Shown: in pieces, positions 1 to 8,212 of the stretch
Position numbering within the stretch: position 1 is the stretch's first letter
Layout: each line of letters begins with the position of its first letter
Assembly: GCA_021799715.1 (NCBI GenBank)
Contig: JAJYZY010000022.1
Coordinates: 1 to 24,061 of the forward strand
Source of the DNA: Planctomycetota bacterium
GTDB taxonomy: Bacteria; Planctomycetota; Phycisphaerae; WQYP01
Direction: 5' to 3'
DNA length: 24,061 nucleotides
The notes under the pieces: model-generated
Told to the model about the DNA's origin: nothing
What the model saw: only the letters and a program-made list of their open reading frames with translations
Databases searched by the model: none
Program-made: the position numbers and the translations under genes

Positions 1-44
1 CCCTGCGCCTGCGCCGGGCCGCCACACCGCGGGAGTATCGATGT

Positions 45-86
45 CAGGGTGACATTTCTAAATCGGTTAACAGGGTGACATTTCTA
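45..86. repeat. Two 16-bp direct repeats, possible insertion-sequence end
   Basis: The 16-mer CAGGGTGACATTTCTA occurs perfectly twice, at 45-60 and 71-86, a 26-bp period. The first copy is preceded by TGT. Short tandemly spaced repeats starting at a TG dinucleotide are typical of the multiple terminal repeats of IS21-type elements, so this may be an orphan IS end. No transposase follows on the right, and the left side is cut by the window. A pair of regulator-binding sites upstream of hpnH is the alternative. The repeat is directly seen; its origin is inferred. Confidence 0.45.
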
Positions 87-147
87 CTTCTTTACAACAT
101 GAACCGCTTTCAATCGCTTGGCGGCGGGGGGGCTTGGCGTTATGATT

Positions 148-176
148 TTGCAACGGTCCGGCTGTAGCTGTATTAC
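148..176 (+). promoter_or_regulatory. Candidate sigma70-type promoter for the hpnH operon
   Basis: TTGCAA at 148-153 and TATTAC at 171-176 are separated by exactly 17 bases. Transcription would start near 183, giving a leader of about 105 nt before the ATG at 289. It is the best hexamer pair in the upstream region, found by eye. Confidence 0.45.
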
Positions 177-288
177 CGGTCAGCCACCGATATAATTTGC
201 AGGAAGAGCCGCCGGCGGTTTGCACGGGAATGTGCGGGCTGTCAATGTACGGTTTTGGCCGATAATAATACTGGCCGGAAAGGAATTC

Positions 289-1458
289 ATGGGCGTTCCG
301 ATTTCACAAATGTGGACTGTTGCAACGTATGTGATGTCTCAGCGGCTGAAAGGCCGCAAACGATATCCGCTGGTATTGATGCTGGAACCCCTTTTTCGCT
401 GCAATCTGGCCTGCGCGGGGTGCGGAAAAATTCAGTATCCGGCCCATATTCTAAAATCCCAACTCACGCCGGAGCAGTGTTTCAAGGCGGTTGAAGAATG
501 CGGTGCCCCCATGGTCAGCATTCCCGGGGGCGAGCCGTTGCTGCATCCACAGATCAAAGAAATTGTTGAGGGTTTAATTGCCCGCAAAAAATATATCTAT
601 CTGTGCACCAATGCCCTGTTGTTGAAACAAAAAATTGACCTCTTTCAGCCCTCGAAATATCTCACTTTCAGCGTGCATCTTGACGGCCAGAAAGAACACC
701 ATGATTTCTCGGTTTGTCGCGAAGGTGGATATGACATTGCGGTGGACGGTATTAAAGAGGCGGTCAGGCGCGGCTTCCGCGTCACGACCAATACTACATT
801 ATTTGACGGCGCGGACCCCGCAAGTGTGCGCGGTTTCTTTGATGAAATGATGCAACTCGGTGTGGAAGGCATGATGCTGTCACCCGGTTACAGCTACGAC
901 AAAGCTCCGGATCAACAACACTTTCTGGGGCGGGCTAAAACTCGCCGGCTTTTCAGCACGATCCTCAGTAATCGCGACAGAAAATGGAGATTTAACCAAA
1001 GTCCGCTATTTTTGGAATTTCTCATGGGCAAACGCTCCTATGCCTGTACGCCATGGGGAATGCCCACATATAACATCTTCGGCTGGCAAAAGCCCTGTTA
1101 TCTGCTGCAGGACGGTTACGCCGACTCGTTCAACGAACTCATTGAAAGCACAAACTGGGATAAATACGGGGCGGAATCCGGCAACCCGCGATGCGCCAAC
1201 TGCATGGTTCATAGCGGTTATGAAGCCAGCGCGGTCAACGACACATTCGGATCCCTGCGTGGTCTGCTTGCCACCGCCCGGGCGACGCTCTTTGGCGGCA
1301 GTTACGTCAATCGCGAAGCCCTTGAAGCCCTGCAACAACCGCCTGAAAATTCGCGGCATAACTTTATCCCCTTGAGTGTCAGTGCCGGTAAAACCACCCG
1401 GGGTGAAAATCAAGCGGCGCGTCCGGCGGCGCGGACGAATGACCAGGTTGGCGTTTAA
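289..1458 (+). CDS. hpnH: HpnH, adenosylhopane synthase (radical SAM)
   Basis: HpnH adds the 5'-deoxyadenosyl radical of S-adenosylmethionine to diploptene, making adenosylhopane, the first step of side-chain extension of C35 hopanoids. The radical SAM cluster motif CX3CX2C is at C38, C42 and C45, in the family-typical context LMLEPLFRCNLACAGC, followed by GGEP at 80-83. The C-terminal half carries further cysteines (YACTPWG, KPCYLL, PRCANC), as in the HpnH C-terminal domain. I chose ATG 289 (389 aa) over the TTG at 220: a GGAAAGG sits just upstream, and MGVPI is where HpnH proteins normally begin. About 45 residues beyond the conserved end form a basic, low-complexity tail. It is followed after 37 bp by a small unknown gene and then a TolC-like gene, probably one operon. 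Other classical hpn genes are not in the window. Confidence 0.93.
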   Translation: MGVPISQMWTVATYVMSQRLKGRKRYPLVLMLEPLFRCNLACAGCGKIQYPAHILKSQLTPEQCFKAVEECGAPMVSIPGGEPLLHPQIKEIVEGLIARKKYIYLCTNALLLKQKIDLFQPSKYLTFSVHLDGQKEHHDFSVCREGGYDIAVDGIKEAVRRGFRVTTNTTLFDGADPASVRGFFDEMMQLGVEGMMLSPGYSYDKAPDQQHFLGRAKTRRLFSTILSNRDRKWRFNQSPLFLEFLMGKRSYACTPWGMPTYNIFGWQKPCYLLQDGYADSFNELIESTNWDKYGAESGNPRCANCMVHSGYEASAVNDTFGSLRGLLATARATLFGGSYVNREALEALQQPPENSRHNFIPLSVSAGKTTRGENQAARPAARTNDQVGV

Positions 1459-1495
1459 CATCCGATTTATGAAAAAAATGGGTTGAAAAACTTTT

Positions 1496-1924
1496 ATGAC
1501 AACACACGAAAATACTTCCACCATCGCCCCGGAGCCATCCGTGGACCAAGCCCCGGCCGCAGAGCATGAAAATCTTGAAGGTTATAACCCGCAGCTTGAT
1601 TCGCTTCCCATGGTGCGTGATGTGGTGGAAAAAGCGTTTGGCTATCGCGGCGACGTCACGATTGTCAATCGCAAAGGCGATGCGGTGGAAGGATATATTT
1701 TTGATCGGCAGGCCGAATCCAGCGATACGACCAAATGGATTTTGCGGCTGATTGTCAAAGATTCAACCGATAGAATAACCATTCGCTATGACGATATTGT
1801 CTCGATTTGCTTTACCGGCAAAGACCCGGCTGCCGGCAAGAGTTTTCAGACCTGGCTGAAAAAATATCAGGAAAAAAAAGCGGCCGGCGAAAAAAACATC
1901 CGCATTGATCCTGAACCACTTTGA
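1496..1924 (+). CDS. Small conserved-looking protein of unknown function
   Basis: I do not recognise this 142-residue protein. The first 35 residues are polar and acidic, probably disordered. Residues about 50-110 look like a compact beta-rich domain: GDVTIVNRKGDAVEGYIFDR, then a WILRLIV strand, then RITIRYDDIVSICFTG. The alternating strands with a charged turn resemble an SH3- or Sm-like small barrel, but that is only a visual impression. The C-terminus is a lysine-rich helix. There is no signal peptide or membrane segment, so it should be cytoplasmic. It starts 37 bp after hpnH and ends 35 bp before the TolC-like gene. Co-transcription suggests, without proving, a role connected to hopanoid or envelope lipid handling. 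The Shine-Dalgarno sequence is weak. Confidence 0.75.
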   Translation: MTTHENTSTIAPEPSVDQAPAAEHENLEGYNPQLDSLPMVRDVVEKAFGYRGDVTIVNRKGDAVEGYIFDRQAESSDTTKWILRLIVKDSTDRITIRYDDIVSICFTGKDPAAGKSFQTWLKKYQEKKAAGEKNIRIDPEPL

Positions 1925-1959
1925 TTTGACCCGCAAACTGAAAATTACCGAGGGTATTC

Positions 1960-3930
1960 ATGTCGGCTCTCCAGCGCTTTCGGTGTTCTTCCGGCAACGG
2001 GGTTCGTCTTCCGATGATGCAATCGCGCAGCGGCGATATTCGCCGATGTGCCGATTTCAAAAGCAAAATGGGCACTGCCAAGACTGCGACGGGTCGGCAT
2101 TGGGCCGCGGTATTGGCGGTGGCTTGCTGCGGTGCTTTGTTTCTTGGCGGCTGTGAATCGCCCTTTAATGAGAGTTCATCACATTCCGGTTGGGATACCT
2201 ATGCCCAATCCGTGCTGGCACACCAGGTAAGCGACGGGGAAATTTACCGGGTGCAAAAGAAAATCACTCCGGTGGATCAGGGCGTGCATGAAGATACCCA
2301 GGCGGCAATGCGAAACGGTCAAGCCGTTGTTCCCGCCGGTGCTCAAACCGCCCCGGCTCCGGCATCTGGGATCACTCTGGGTAAATCCGCCTCCGCACTG
2401 TATCAAGGTGAGCCGGTGTATCGCCTGACATTGCAGGATGCCGTGGCCATGGCGCTGGAGCACAGTCTGGCAATCAAGGTACAGGCGTATAATCCCGCGA
2501 TTTCCCAGACACAACTGGTCCAGGCTGAGGCGGCGTTTGACGCGACAATTTTTGGATCAACCGGTGTAACCCGGACTGATGTTCCGACAACATCGGGAAT
2601 TCAGTTTGGTGCCGCCGGGGCTGTACCAGGCGCGGGCAACAGCAACAGTTTGACCTGGGCCAATCAGGTGGGTGTCAGCAAATCATTGGGCTGGGGTGGA
2701 ACAGCGCAGTTTTCCGCCACCAATGATTTTTTGAATGTGGCCAAAACGCCCGGATTCCAACCGGATATTAATCCGTCCAATGCGGATAATCTGGCCCTCG
2801 CGATTTCGCAGCCGCTGCTGCGCGGCTTTGGATCGGATGTCGTCCAATCCGGGATTTATATCGCCCGTACCAATAGAAAAATTTCCCTGGCCGCATTTCG
2901 CAGTCAGGTGCAGACTGTGATTAAAAATGTCGAGTTGACCTATTATCTGCTCGTGCAGGCTGATGCCAACCTCCGCATTCAGCAGCGGTTGCTGGTCAGC
3001 ACACGCCACACATTGAGTCAAATAAAAAAGCGGGGCATTTTTGATGCCACCTCCGTGCAGGTCGCGCAGGCTGAAGATGCCGTTGCCCAAAGTCGTGTGG
3101 CGGTGATCACCGCGCAGGCGGATTTGCGCACAACATCCGATGAATTGAAATCATTGCTTAACGATCCGGAGTTAAATCTGCGCGGCAATGTTCTGCTGAT
3201 TCCCACGGACAAACCCATTACCGAACCGATCATGTTCAATGTGGCCCAGTCGATCTCCACCGCTTTGGAGCAGCGCAGCATTTTGCGGGAGGATCGGTTG
3301 AGACTGCACACGGCCGATATCAATGTCCGCGTTGCCGCCAATGCATTGCTGCCGGATGCTAACCTGACACTTTCGACGCAATCCAATGGTCTATCCAGCG
3401 CGTTTGGCAACGCATTTACCCAAACCATCAGCCCCGCCCGGTTCTGGAGTTATGCGGCGGGTTTGCAGGTATCCATTCCCATTGGCAATCGCGCTGCCGA
3501 AGCGGGCTATCGCGAAGAACGCCTGTTGCGCCGCCAGCAACTCACACAAATGCTTCTTGATGCGCAAAGCGTCATTCTGTCTGTAAAAACTGCTCTCCGC
3601 GCCATGCTTTCCAGTTATCAGCAGATTCAAGCACAGCGGCAGGCCCGTATCGCCGCCGGGCAGGTGCTGGCAGCTTTGGATGTCCAGCAGCAGGTGGGAG
3701 TGAGTCTCACGCCGACATTTCTGAACCTGAAGTTGACCGCCGAACAAAATCTGGCCTCCGCGCAGTTCGCGGAATTGCAGGCGATGGTGAATTATTCACA
3801 GGCCATTGTCAACCTCGAAGCGGCCAAGGGCACACTGCTTACGTATGATCAGGTGCGCATTGAACCCGTGCCGATACGCGCATCGCAAAAAACAGCCGCG
3901 GCACGTTTTTTGGGCACCAGTTACCGTTGA
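1960..3930 (+). CDS. TolC-like outer-membrane efflux lipoprotein
   Basis: This 656-residue protein belongs to the outer membrane efflux protein (TolC/OEP) family, whose trimers form the periplasm-spanning exit duct of tripartite exporters. A hydrophobic segment ends in the lipobox FLGGC with the acylated cysteine at C65. The first OEP repeat begins at about residue 150 (YRLTLQDAVAMALEHSL), followed by long amphipathic helices rich in Gln and Ala and a second repeat around 330-600. ATG 1960 has GAGGG in good position. The ATG at 2068 would give a more ordinary short signal peptide but has no visible ribosome site, so the 36-residue polar extension may be real or a mis-start. It is longer than E. 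coli TolC (493 aa) because of this leader and a Pro/Ala-rich linker. No inner-membrane pump or adaptor gene is adjacent, so the partner is unknown. It converges on the anti-sigma gene with only 23 bp between. Confidence 0.88.
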   Translation: MSALQRFRCSSGNGVRLPMMQSRSGDIRRCADFKSKMGTAKTATGRHWAAVLAVACCGALFLGGCESPFNESSSHSGWDTYAQSVLAHQVSDGEIYRVQKKITPVDQGVHEDTQAAMRNGQAVVPAGAQTAPAPASGITLGKSASALYQGEPVYRLTLQDAVAMALEHSLAIKVQAYNPAISQTQLVQAEAAFDATIFGSTGVTRTDVPTTSGIQFGAAGAVPGAGNSNSLTWANQVGVSKSLGWGGTAQFSATNDFLNVAKTPGFQPDINPSNADNLALAISQPLLRGFGSDVVQSGIYIARTNRKISLAAFRSQVQTVIKNVELTYYLLVQADANLRIQQRLLVSTRHTLSQIKKRGIFDATSVQVAQAEDAVAQSRVAVITAQADLRTTSDELKSLLNDPELNLRGNVLLIPTDKPITEPIMFNVAQSISTALEQRSILREDRLRLHTADINVRVAANALLPDANLTLSTQSNGLSSAFGNAFTQTISPARFWSYAAGLQVSIPIGNRAAEAGYREERLLRRQQLTQMLLDAQSVILSVKTALRAMLSSYQQIQAQRQARIAAGQVLAALDVQQQVGVSLTPTFLNLKLTAEQNLASAQFAELQAMVNYSQAIVNLEAAKGTLLTYDQVRIEPVPIRASQKTAAARFLGTSYR

Positions 3931-3953
3931 ATCAGCTCTGCCGTTGAGGCAAA

Positions 3954-4400
3954 TTAAAACATGTCGATATCATGGACAACATATTGGCCTAATTCTCGCG
4001 CCTGGACCTGCAACTGGGCGCAGGGCTGTTGATAAAATTGATCCTGCCATTGCACCGTGGCCTGATTGATCAACAGGGCGGGATTCGGCATTAACGACGA
4101 TATGTCCACGGCTGGCCCTGTTTGATTCTGCTCGGTCGCCGGACGTGGTGCCAGGTGTGTCAAGATGGGAATTGAGACCACCAGCACAATGGCAGCCGCC
4201 GCAAGGCCCCAGCCCGGCATTCGTGAGAACTGTCCCCGGACAGGTTCTCTGCCACCCGTGCGCGCCTCGGCAGCATGTTGTATGATCTGTTGCATAATTT
4301 GATCGTGGAAGCTCTCGGAAAACGGCGGCAACTGTTGGTCCGCTTCGCGTTTGAGCTGGGCGATCCACTTCTGGTGGCCCGGCTTCATAACACTTTTCAT
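3954..4400 (-). CDS. Putative membrane anti-sigma factor
   Basis: This 148-residue single-pass membrane protein has a polar N-terminal region (1-60), a hydrophobic helix at about 64-83 (GWGLAAAAIVLVVSIPILTHL) and a C-terminal periplasmic part. The N-terminal pattern, with LPPFSESFHDQIMQQI, resembles the short sigma-binding helices of anti-sigma proteins. There is no HxxxCxxC zinc motif, so it is not a canonical ZAS protein. Its ATG overlaps the sigma-factor stop in an ATGA arrangement, and AAGGAG lies 7 bp upstream of the start, inside the sigma gene. Translational coupling to an ECF sigma gene is the strongest argument for the function. No recognisable protease site or sensor domain is seen. 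Confidence 0.7.
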   Translation of the reverse strand: MKSVMKPGHQKWIAQLKREADQQLPPFSESFHDQIMQQIIQHAAEARTGGREPVRGQFSRMPGWGLAAAAIVLVVSIPILTHLAPRPATEQNQTGPAVDISSLMPNPALLINQATVQWQDQFYQQPCAQLQVQARELGQYVVHDIDMF

Positions 4401-5002
4401 AATAAAGCTCCTTGTGCAATTCGGCCCTTGCAGGGATTTAGCGTTGAGGAAGTCGGCGGGGCGGCAAAATGCGTCCGAAGTTTTCTAATGGCGCGATAAA
4501 CAATGAGCTTGGTCGTGGGGCGGGTCTTGCCCAGGATTCTGGCAATGTTATCGCGATCGATGTCTTCCGCGTATAACAGCCAGATTGCCCGGAACTGCGT
4601 TGGAGTCAGCAGTTTTGCGGCCGCATCCCAAAGATGCTGCAATTCATCATAATCAGTGGTTGTATCGTTCATATCCGGTGTCGTCGCTGTGGCGTGCTGA
4701 TGCAATGTCGCCATCAGCCGGTAACGCGCACCACGACGGCGTATGTGGCTGATGGCGGCGCGGTGGGTAATGGTAAACAACCAGGTTTTCAGCGGCCATT
4801 CGGGCTGATATCTATTAAAGTTTTCAAAGGCCTTAAGCAGCGATTCCTGGACAATATCTTCCGCATCCGCGAGTTTTGGAAAATTGCAACGCACAAACCG
4901 CAGGAGAATACCCTGATATTCCCGTGCGACCAGGTCGAATGCCGCAACATCACCCGCCGGAGCGCGGCCGGCCGAATCTTCATGATTGCTTTGTGCGTAC
5001 AT
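4397..5002 (-). CDS. ECF-type RNA polymerase sigma factor
   Basis: This is a sigma70 region 2 plus region 4 protein without region 1.1 or 3, the ECF (sigma-E-like) architecture. Region 2 contains AREYQGILLRFVRCNF, then ADAEDIVQESLLKAF and the core-binding and melting part PLKTWLFTITHRAAISHIRRR. Region 4 is LLTPTQFRAIWLLYAEDI followed by a helix-turn-helix ending in VYRAIRKLRTHF. I chose ATG 5002 (201 aa) because GGAG lies 6 bp upstream; ATG 5035 would add 11 residues and lacks a ribosome site. The C-terminal tail past region 4 is short. It lies downstream of an exported-protein gene in the same orientation and overlaps the anti-sigma-like gene by 4 bp. The cell presumably uses the pair to sense an envelope condition; no promoter motif for this sigma could be identified in the window. 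Confidence 0.9.
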   Translation of the reverse strand: MYAQSNHEDSAGRAPAGDVAAFDLVAREYQGILLRFVRCNFPKLADAEDIVQESLLKAFENFNRYQPEWPLKTWLFTITHRAAISHIRRRGARYRLMATLHQHATATTPDMNDTTTDYDELQHLWDAAAKLLTPTQFRAIWLLYAEDIDRDNIARILGKTRPTTKLIVYRAIRKLRTHFAAPPTSSTLNPCKGRIAQGALL

Positions 5003-5007
5003 TATCA

Positions 5008-5016
5008 ACTCCGTTG
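5008..5016 (-). promoter_or_regulatory. Ribosome-binding site deciding the sigma-factor start
   Basis: On the minus strand AACGGAGTT precedes the ATG at 5002 with a 6-base spacer after GGAG. The in-frame ATG at 5035 has no comparable sequence. This favours the shorter, 201-residue protein. Confidence 0.6.
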
Positions 5017-5043
5017 AATCCGATGTTGGTTCCATTGCGCGGA

Positions 5044-6039
5044 TCAGGGTTTGCCGGAAGTCGGCATTGCCGGCCCGGCCAGCAATTTATCCAGCGACAT
5101 GTCCCAATGAACCCTGATGACTTTCCCTATTGCGCCGATATTGAGCCGATCCGCGATGCCCGCCATGAAGCGCTGGCGCGGATTGGCGTTGCCGTTGGTG
5201 GCTCCAAGGTCCATCATCGCCTGCCAACCCTGTCCCATCTGCACCATTTGCGCCGCAGTGTTGGCGTGGATGAAATGGATGCGGCAGCGGATATCCAGTT
5301 TCTTCTTTATCACCCGTACCGCCAGCCAGGCGCTGGTAACGTATTTCATCCCCACCGGACCCGCGCGGCCGCGCCTGTGCTCGACCAGTTTCGCCACATC
5401 CGCATCGGCCAGGTACACAATGACATTGTCTCGCAAGCCGATAAACAGCGGGTTGCTTGCCGCCATTCCCGGTGCTTTGCCGGTCAGGACATCAAGCTCA
5501 TGCTTAATGGCATGTTCGGACCGGGAAGCAACAAATACGCCCGGCGCGGGTGATGCTTCAAAAGTTGTGTAGCCTTTGCGGTCTGAGGCAGGAATCATAT
5601 TGACTCTGGTATTGCCAATTGTCATTTTACTGGCGGCGGAATTTAACTCTATCAGATGGTTCAGATGGGATTGGTTGGCCGTTGCATGAATAACCAATAC
5701 CCCGTGATTCGGCCCGACTTTGTTGCCGACTATCATGGCTTGATGGAAATCATCCGGAAACTTATTGCCCATGAGTGTTTCAATCCGCCCAATGGTCTGT
5801 TTTGCTGCTCGATGGGAACGAAGAAATCCCTTTAAAAGTTTGGCAGCGCCAGGCATTTGCATGGCCCGGTCCAAGTTCAGGTAAATAACCCATTTGGCGT
5901 CCGCAGGCACCTGCGCAGCCGGTGATTGGTCCCGGTCCGGCGTCGCAGTTGCAGGGGTGGGGGAGTCCGCCTTTATTGCCGAACAACTGGCTGCCGCCGC
6001 CAGAAGCAATCCCATGGTAAAAGTTTTCCAGTACATCAT
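5044..6039 (-). CDS. Exported protein of unknown function upstream of ECF sigma pair
   Basis: This 331-residue protein has a signal peptide (MMYWKTFTMGLLLAAAASC) that ends in a weak lipobox AASC with C19, so it is either a lipoprotein or cleaved by signal peptidase I. After a Pro/Thr/Asp-rich linker comes PADAKWVIYLNLDRAMQMP, then long alternating alpha/beta sequence. I recall this opening pattern (a 'D-A-x-W-V-hydrophobic-x-x-D' strand followed by a helix) from exported planctomycete proteins of unknown function; that memory is not a database match. It has no visible catalytic motif. GGAG lies 4 bp before the first of two adjacent ATGs, 7 bp before the second (6036). The sigma gene follows 8-41 bp downstream depending on its start, so the three genes are probably co-transcribed. 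It could be the sensor input or the main target of the sigma/anti-sigma pair. Confidence 0.8.
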   Translation of the reverse strand: MMYWKTFTMGLLLAAAASCSAIKADSPTPATATPDRDQSPAAQVPADAKWVIYLNLDRAMQMPGAAKLLKGFLRSHRAAKQTIGRIETLMGNKFPDDFHQAMIVGNKVGPNHGVLVIHATANQSHLNHLIELNSAASKMTIGNTRVNMIPASDRKGYTTFEASPAPGVFVASRSEHAIKHELDVLTGKAPGMAASNPLFIGLRDNVIVYLADADVAKLVEHRRGRAGPVGMKYVTSAWLAVRVIKKKLDIRCRIHFIHANTAAQMVQMGQGWQAMMDLGATNGNANPRQRFMAGIADRLNIGAIGKVIRVHWDMSLDKLLAGPAMPTSGKP

Positions 6040-6063
6040 TGATCTCCAAAAGGTTTCACCATC

Positions 6064-6069
6064 ATTATA
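6064..6069 (-). promoter_or_regulatory. Possible -10 element for the sigma-factor operon
   Basis: A perfect TATAAT reads on the minus strand about 25 bp before the start codon of the exported-protein gene. No acceptable -35 hexamer lies 16-19 bp upstream, where the sequence is very GC-rich. It may depend on another factor or be fortuitous. The distance to the ATG leaves a very short leader. Confidence 0.3.
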
Positions 6070-6124
6070 AGCTATACGCGCCCGCCTGCCCGCGGGTTAC
6101 ACCGCGCCATTAGACCCCGCGCGA

Positions 6125-6153
6125 TTTACGCCGTGGCCGGAATCGTTTATGCT
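6125..6153 (+). promoter_or_regulatory. Candidate promoter for the PpiD-like/MFS operon
   Basis: TTTACG at 6125-6130 and TATGCT at 6148-6153 are 17 bp apart. A start near 6160 gives a leader of about 40 nt to the ATG at 6200. It is divergent from the sigma operon and found by eye. Confidence 0.35.
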
Positions 6154-6199
6154 CACGGGTCTGTTTATTGGTTAATTGTTACTGCGCGGTGATGAGCCT

Positions 6200-8203
6200 A
6201 TGGCTACAAAATTAATGCGAAAATACAGCAAACCTATGATGGCGGTGCTGGGCGTCATATTGATGGTGACGTTTCTGGTCGGCTATTCCTATCAATCCGG
6301 AATGGGCGGATCAGGGGATGCGTTTGTGTTGGGGAAGCTTAACGGCCAGCCGGTGACCAAGGGGAAACTTACCCGGGCCCGCATTGATATCCGCATTTTG
6401 CGACATCTGCCGGCTTTGGCTGACTTGCAACTCTATCCGATGTGGTTAAGCCAGCGCAGTGATACCCGCGCGGCAATTCAGTTTTATCTTCTGCTTCGCG
6501 AAGCCCGGGAGTCGGGCTTTTATCCGGATGTCGGCGATATAAATATTCTCGTGAAACAAAAAGCTCTGCGTAAGCAGATTGGGGAACTGCTGGCGAATTC
6601 CAATTATGCCCAGCCGAATGTTGTTCAGGCGCTTGAGGATTTAACTACCATTGACCAGTTGCAGGTATTTGTCGGCGGCGCTTGCCGCCCCAGCGCGCCG
6701 CAACTTTCTCATTTTATCAGCGAGCTGGGAACTTCCGTTAAGGTTCGTTACGCGCGGATGCGGGCCTCGGACACCGCCGATTCCATGCCCCCGCCCAGTG
6801 CGGCGCAGCTCCAGAGTTTATTTACGGCCTATCGATCCACCCTGGCGTGGAACGCCGGCAGTCCCACGCCGCCGCCGCTGATTAACGGCCATCGGTATCC
6901 GTTTGGATATCGTTATCCGGATCGGGTGAAAATTGAATTCTTAAAGTTTGATCGGGACGCTGTATTGGCCAAGCTCAAGCCCACCATTGACGATATTCAG
7001 GCGGCTTATGCCTACTATCAGTCCCACCTGGATGATTTTGCAATCACACCGCCGGATACCGCCACGGCGCCAGCCCGGGCCGCCAGGCCCAAATACAAAA
7101 CGTTCGATCAAGTGCGGCAAAAGCTGATACGGCGTCAACTCATCAAGCGCGTCAATTTAATGTTTCATCGCATGCTGAATCGGGCGGGTCACATTGCCGA
7201 TAAGCCGTGGAGTACGGTGGATGTGAACGGTTATCATCAATCCATACCCCAATCACAATGGGTTTCGTACGGTAAACTCGCAACATCTCTGGGCGATCAG
7301 TTTGGTTATACGCCGGTGGTGGGGCGGTGGAATCATTGGCTTGATTCCGAAGCGCTTTCAAGCCTGCGCGGCATTGGCGATGCCACCACCGATCAGGCCG
7401 GTTTGTCCCAGCCGGTAGGTTTAAGCGAATTGGCCATGAAAGTTCACGCCCTGAATCCTCATTCAAAAAATATCGGATTGCTGCTGCATTTGCAGGTGGG
7501 GTACGATGGACCGGTTTTAACCGATACGCATGGTAACATGTATTTGTATCGTGTTATTGCGGTCAGCAAAGCCCATAATCCCAAGACCCTGGCCATGGTG
7601 CGGTCCGCCGTGGTGCGTGATGCACGCCTGCTGGCCGCATATCGCGCTGATAAACTGGCCGGCGCGAAGCTCGCCGGCGAGGCGGCGCATGTCGGTCTGG
7701 AGGTTGCCGCGCGGAAATATCACCTGGCGGTATTCAGTCCGGCCTCATTTAAGGCGCTTGAAAATCAGTTGGTTGGTATAACGCCCGAGGGGCAGCCCCA
7801 ATATGCTCTGGTACCGGGTCATCTGCCGGGAGTTCGGGTTCGCAGCGGCAAACTCATGCAGGCCGCTTTTTTGTTGGCGCGCCAAGCCCTGACCGGGGCA
7901 AAAACGGCGGACACGTCCACAATCGCAGCCGCTGCGCCGGCCAAAAGCACTTCTCCGGAAAAAGTTTCCGCTGCGGTTGTATTAACGCATCCATGCGCCA
8001 GCGTGCCGTTGGATTCGCAGTTGGAGGTATTCATACTGCAACTCGCCGCTGCCAAGCCGGTGCCAGTGAATATTCTCCATGACTCCACTGATTTGGCGGG
8101 CGTCGGGCAATATCTGATGGGGCATCTCAATGCCAACCTTTTGGAGCAGTGGTTCAGCTACCCTGCGGTTACCCGGCGCATGGGTTTTGTGGCCAACGAT
8201 TGA
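6200..8203 (+). CDS. PpiD/SurA-like membrane-anchored periplasmic chaperone
   Basis: This 667-residue protein has a basic N-terminus, one signal-anchor helix (about residues 13-32, MMAVLGVILMVTFLVGYSY) and a large periplasmic region. The layout, GKLNGQPVTKGKLTRAR straight after the membrane helix, resembles the SurA-N-type domain of PpiD, which helps outer-membrane and exported proteins fold at the Sec exit. The C-terminal third (MYLYRVIAVSKAHNPKTLAMVRSAVVRDARLL and the Ala-rich helix after it) matches the conserved end of PpiD-like proteins. I cannot find a convincing parvulin rotamase core between them, so enzymatic prolyl isomerase activity is doubtful. I chose ATG 6200 over the TTG at 6176, which would prepend 8 residues before MATKLMRKY. 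The MFS gene begins 10 bp after its stop. Confidence 0.65.
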   Translation: MATKLMRKYSKPMMAVLGVILMVTFLVGYSYQSGMGGSGDAFVLGKLNGQPVTKGKLTRARIDIRILRHLPALADLQLYPMWLSQRSDTRAAIQFYLLLREARESGFYPDVGDINILVKQKALRKQIGELLANSNYAQPNVVQALEDLTTIDQLQVFVGGACRPSAPQLSHFISELGTSVKVRYARMRASDTADSMPPPSAAQLQSLFTAYRSTLAWNAGSPTPPPLINGHRYPFGYRYPDRVKIEFLKFDRDAVLAKLKPTIDDIQAAYAYYQSHLDDFAITPPDTATAPARAARPKYKTFDQVRQKLIRRQLIKRVNLMFHRMLNRAGHIADKPWSTVDVNGYHQSIPQSQWVSYGKLATSLGDQFGYTPVVGRWNHWLDSEALSSLRGIGDATTDQAGLSQPVGLSELAMKVHALNPHSKNIGLLLHLQVGYDGPVLTDTHGNMYLYRVIAVSKAHNPKTLAMVRSAVVRDARLLAAYRADKLAGAKLAGEAAHVGLEVAARKYHLAVFSPASFKALENQLVGITPEGQPQYALVPGHLPGVRVRSGKLMQAAFLLARQALTGAKTADTSTIAAAAPAKSTSPEKVSAAVVLTHPCASVPLDSQLEVFILQLAAAKPVPVNILHDSTDLAGVGQYLMGHLNANLLEQWFSYPAVTRRMGFVAND

Positions 8204-8212
8204 GCAAGCGAC

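Noticed and set aside
220..288. TTG start for HpnH, adding 23 residues
   Set aside because: The added residues are not family-like, and ATG 289 has a purine-rich ribosome site and the typical HpnH N-terminus.
4876..5553. Long plus-strand open frame of 225 codons
   Set aside because: It lies antisense to the sigma factor and the exported-protein gene, both of which have convincing motifs, and has no recognisable content or ribosome site.
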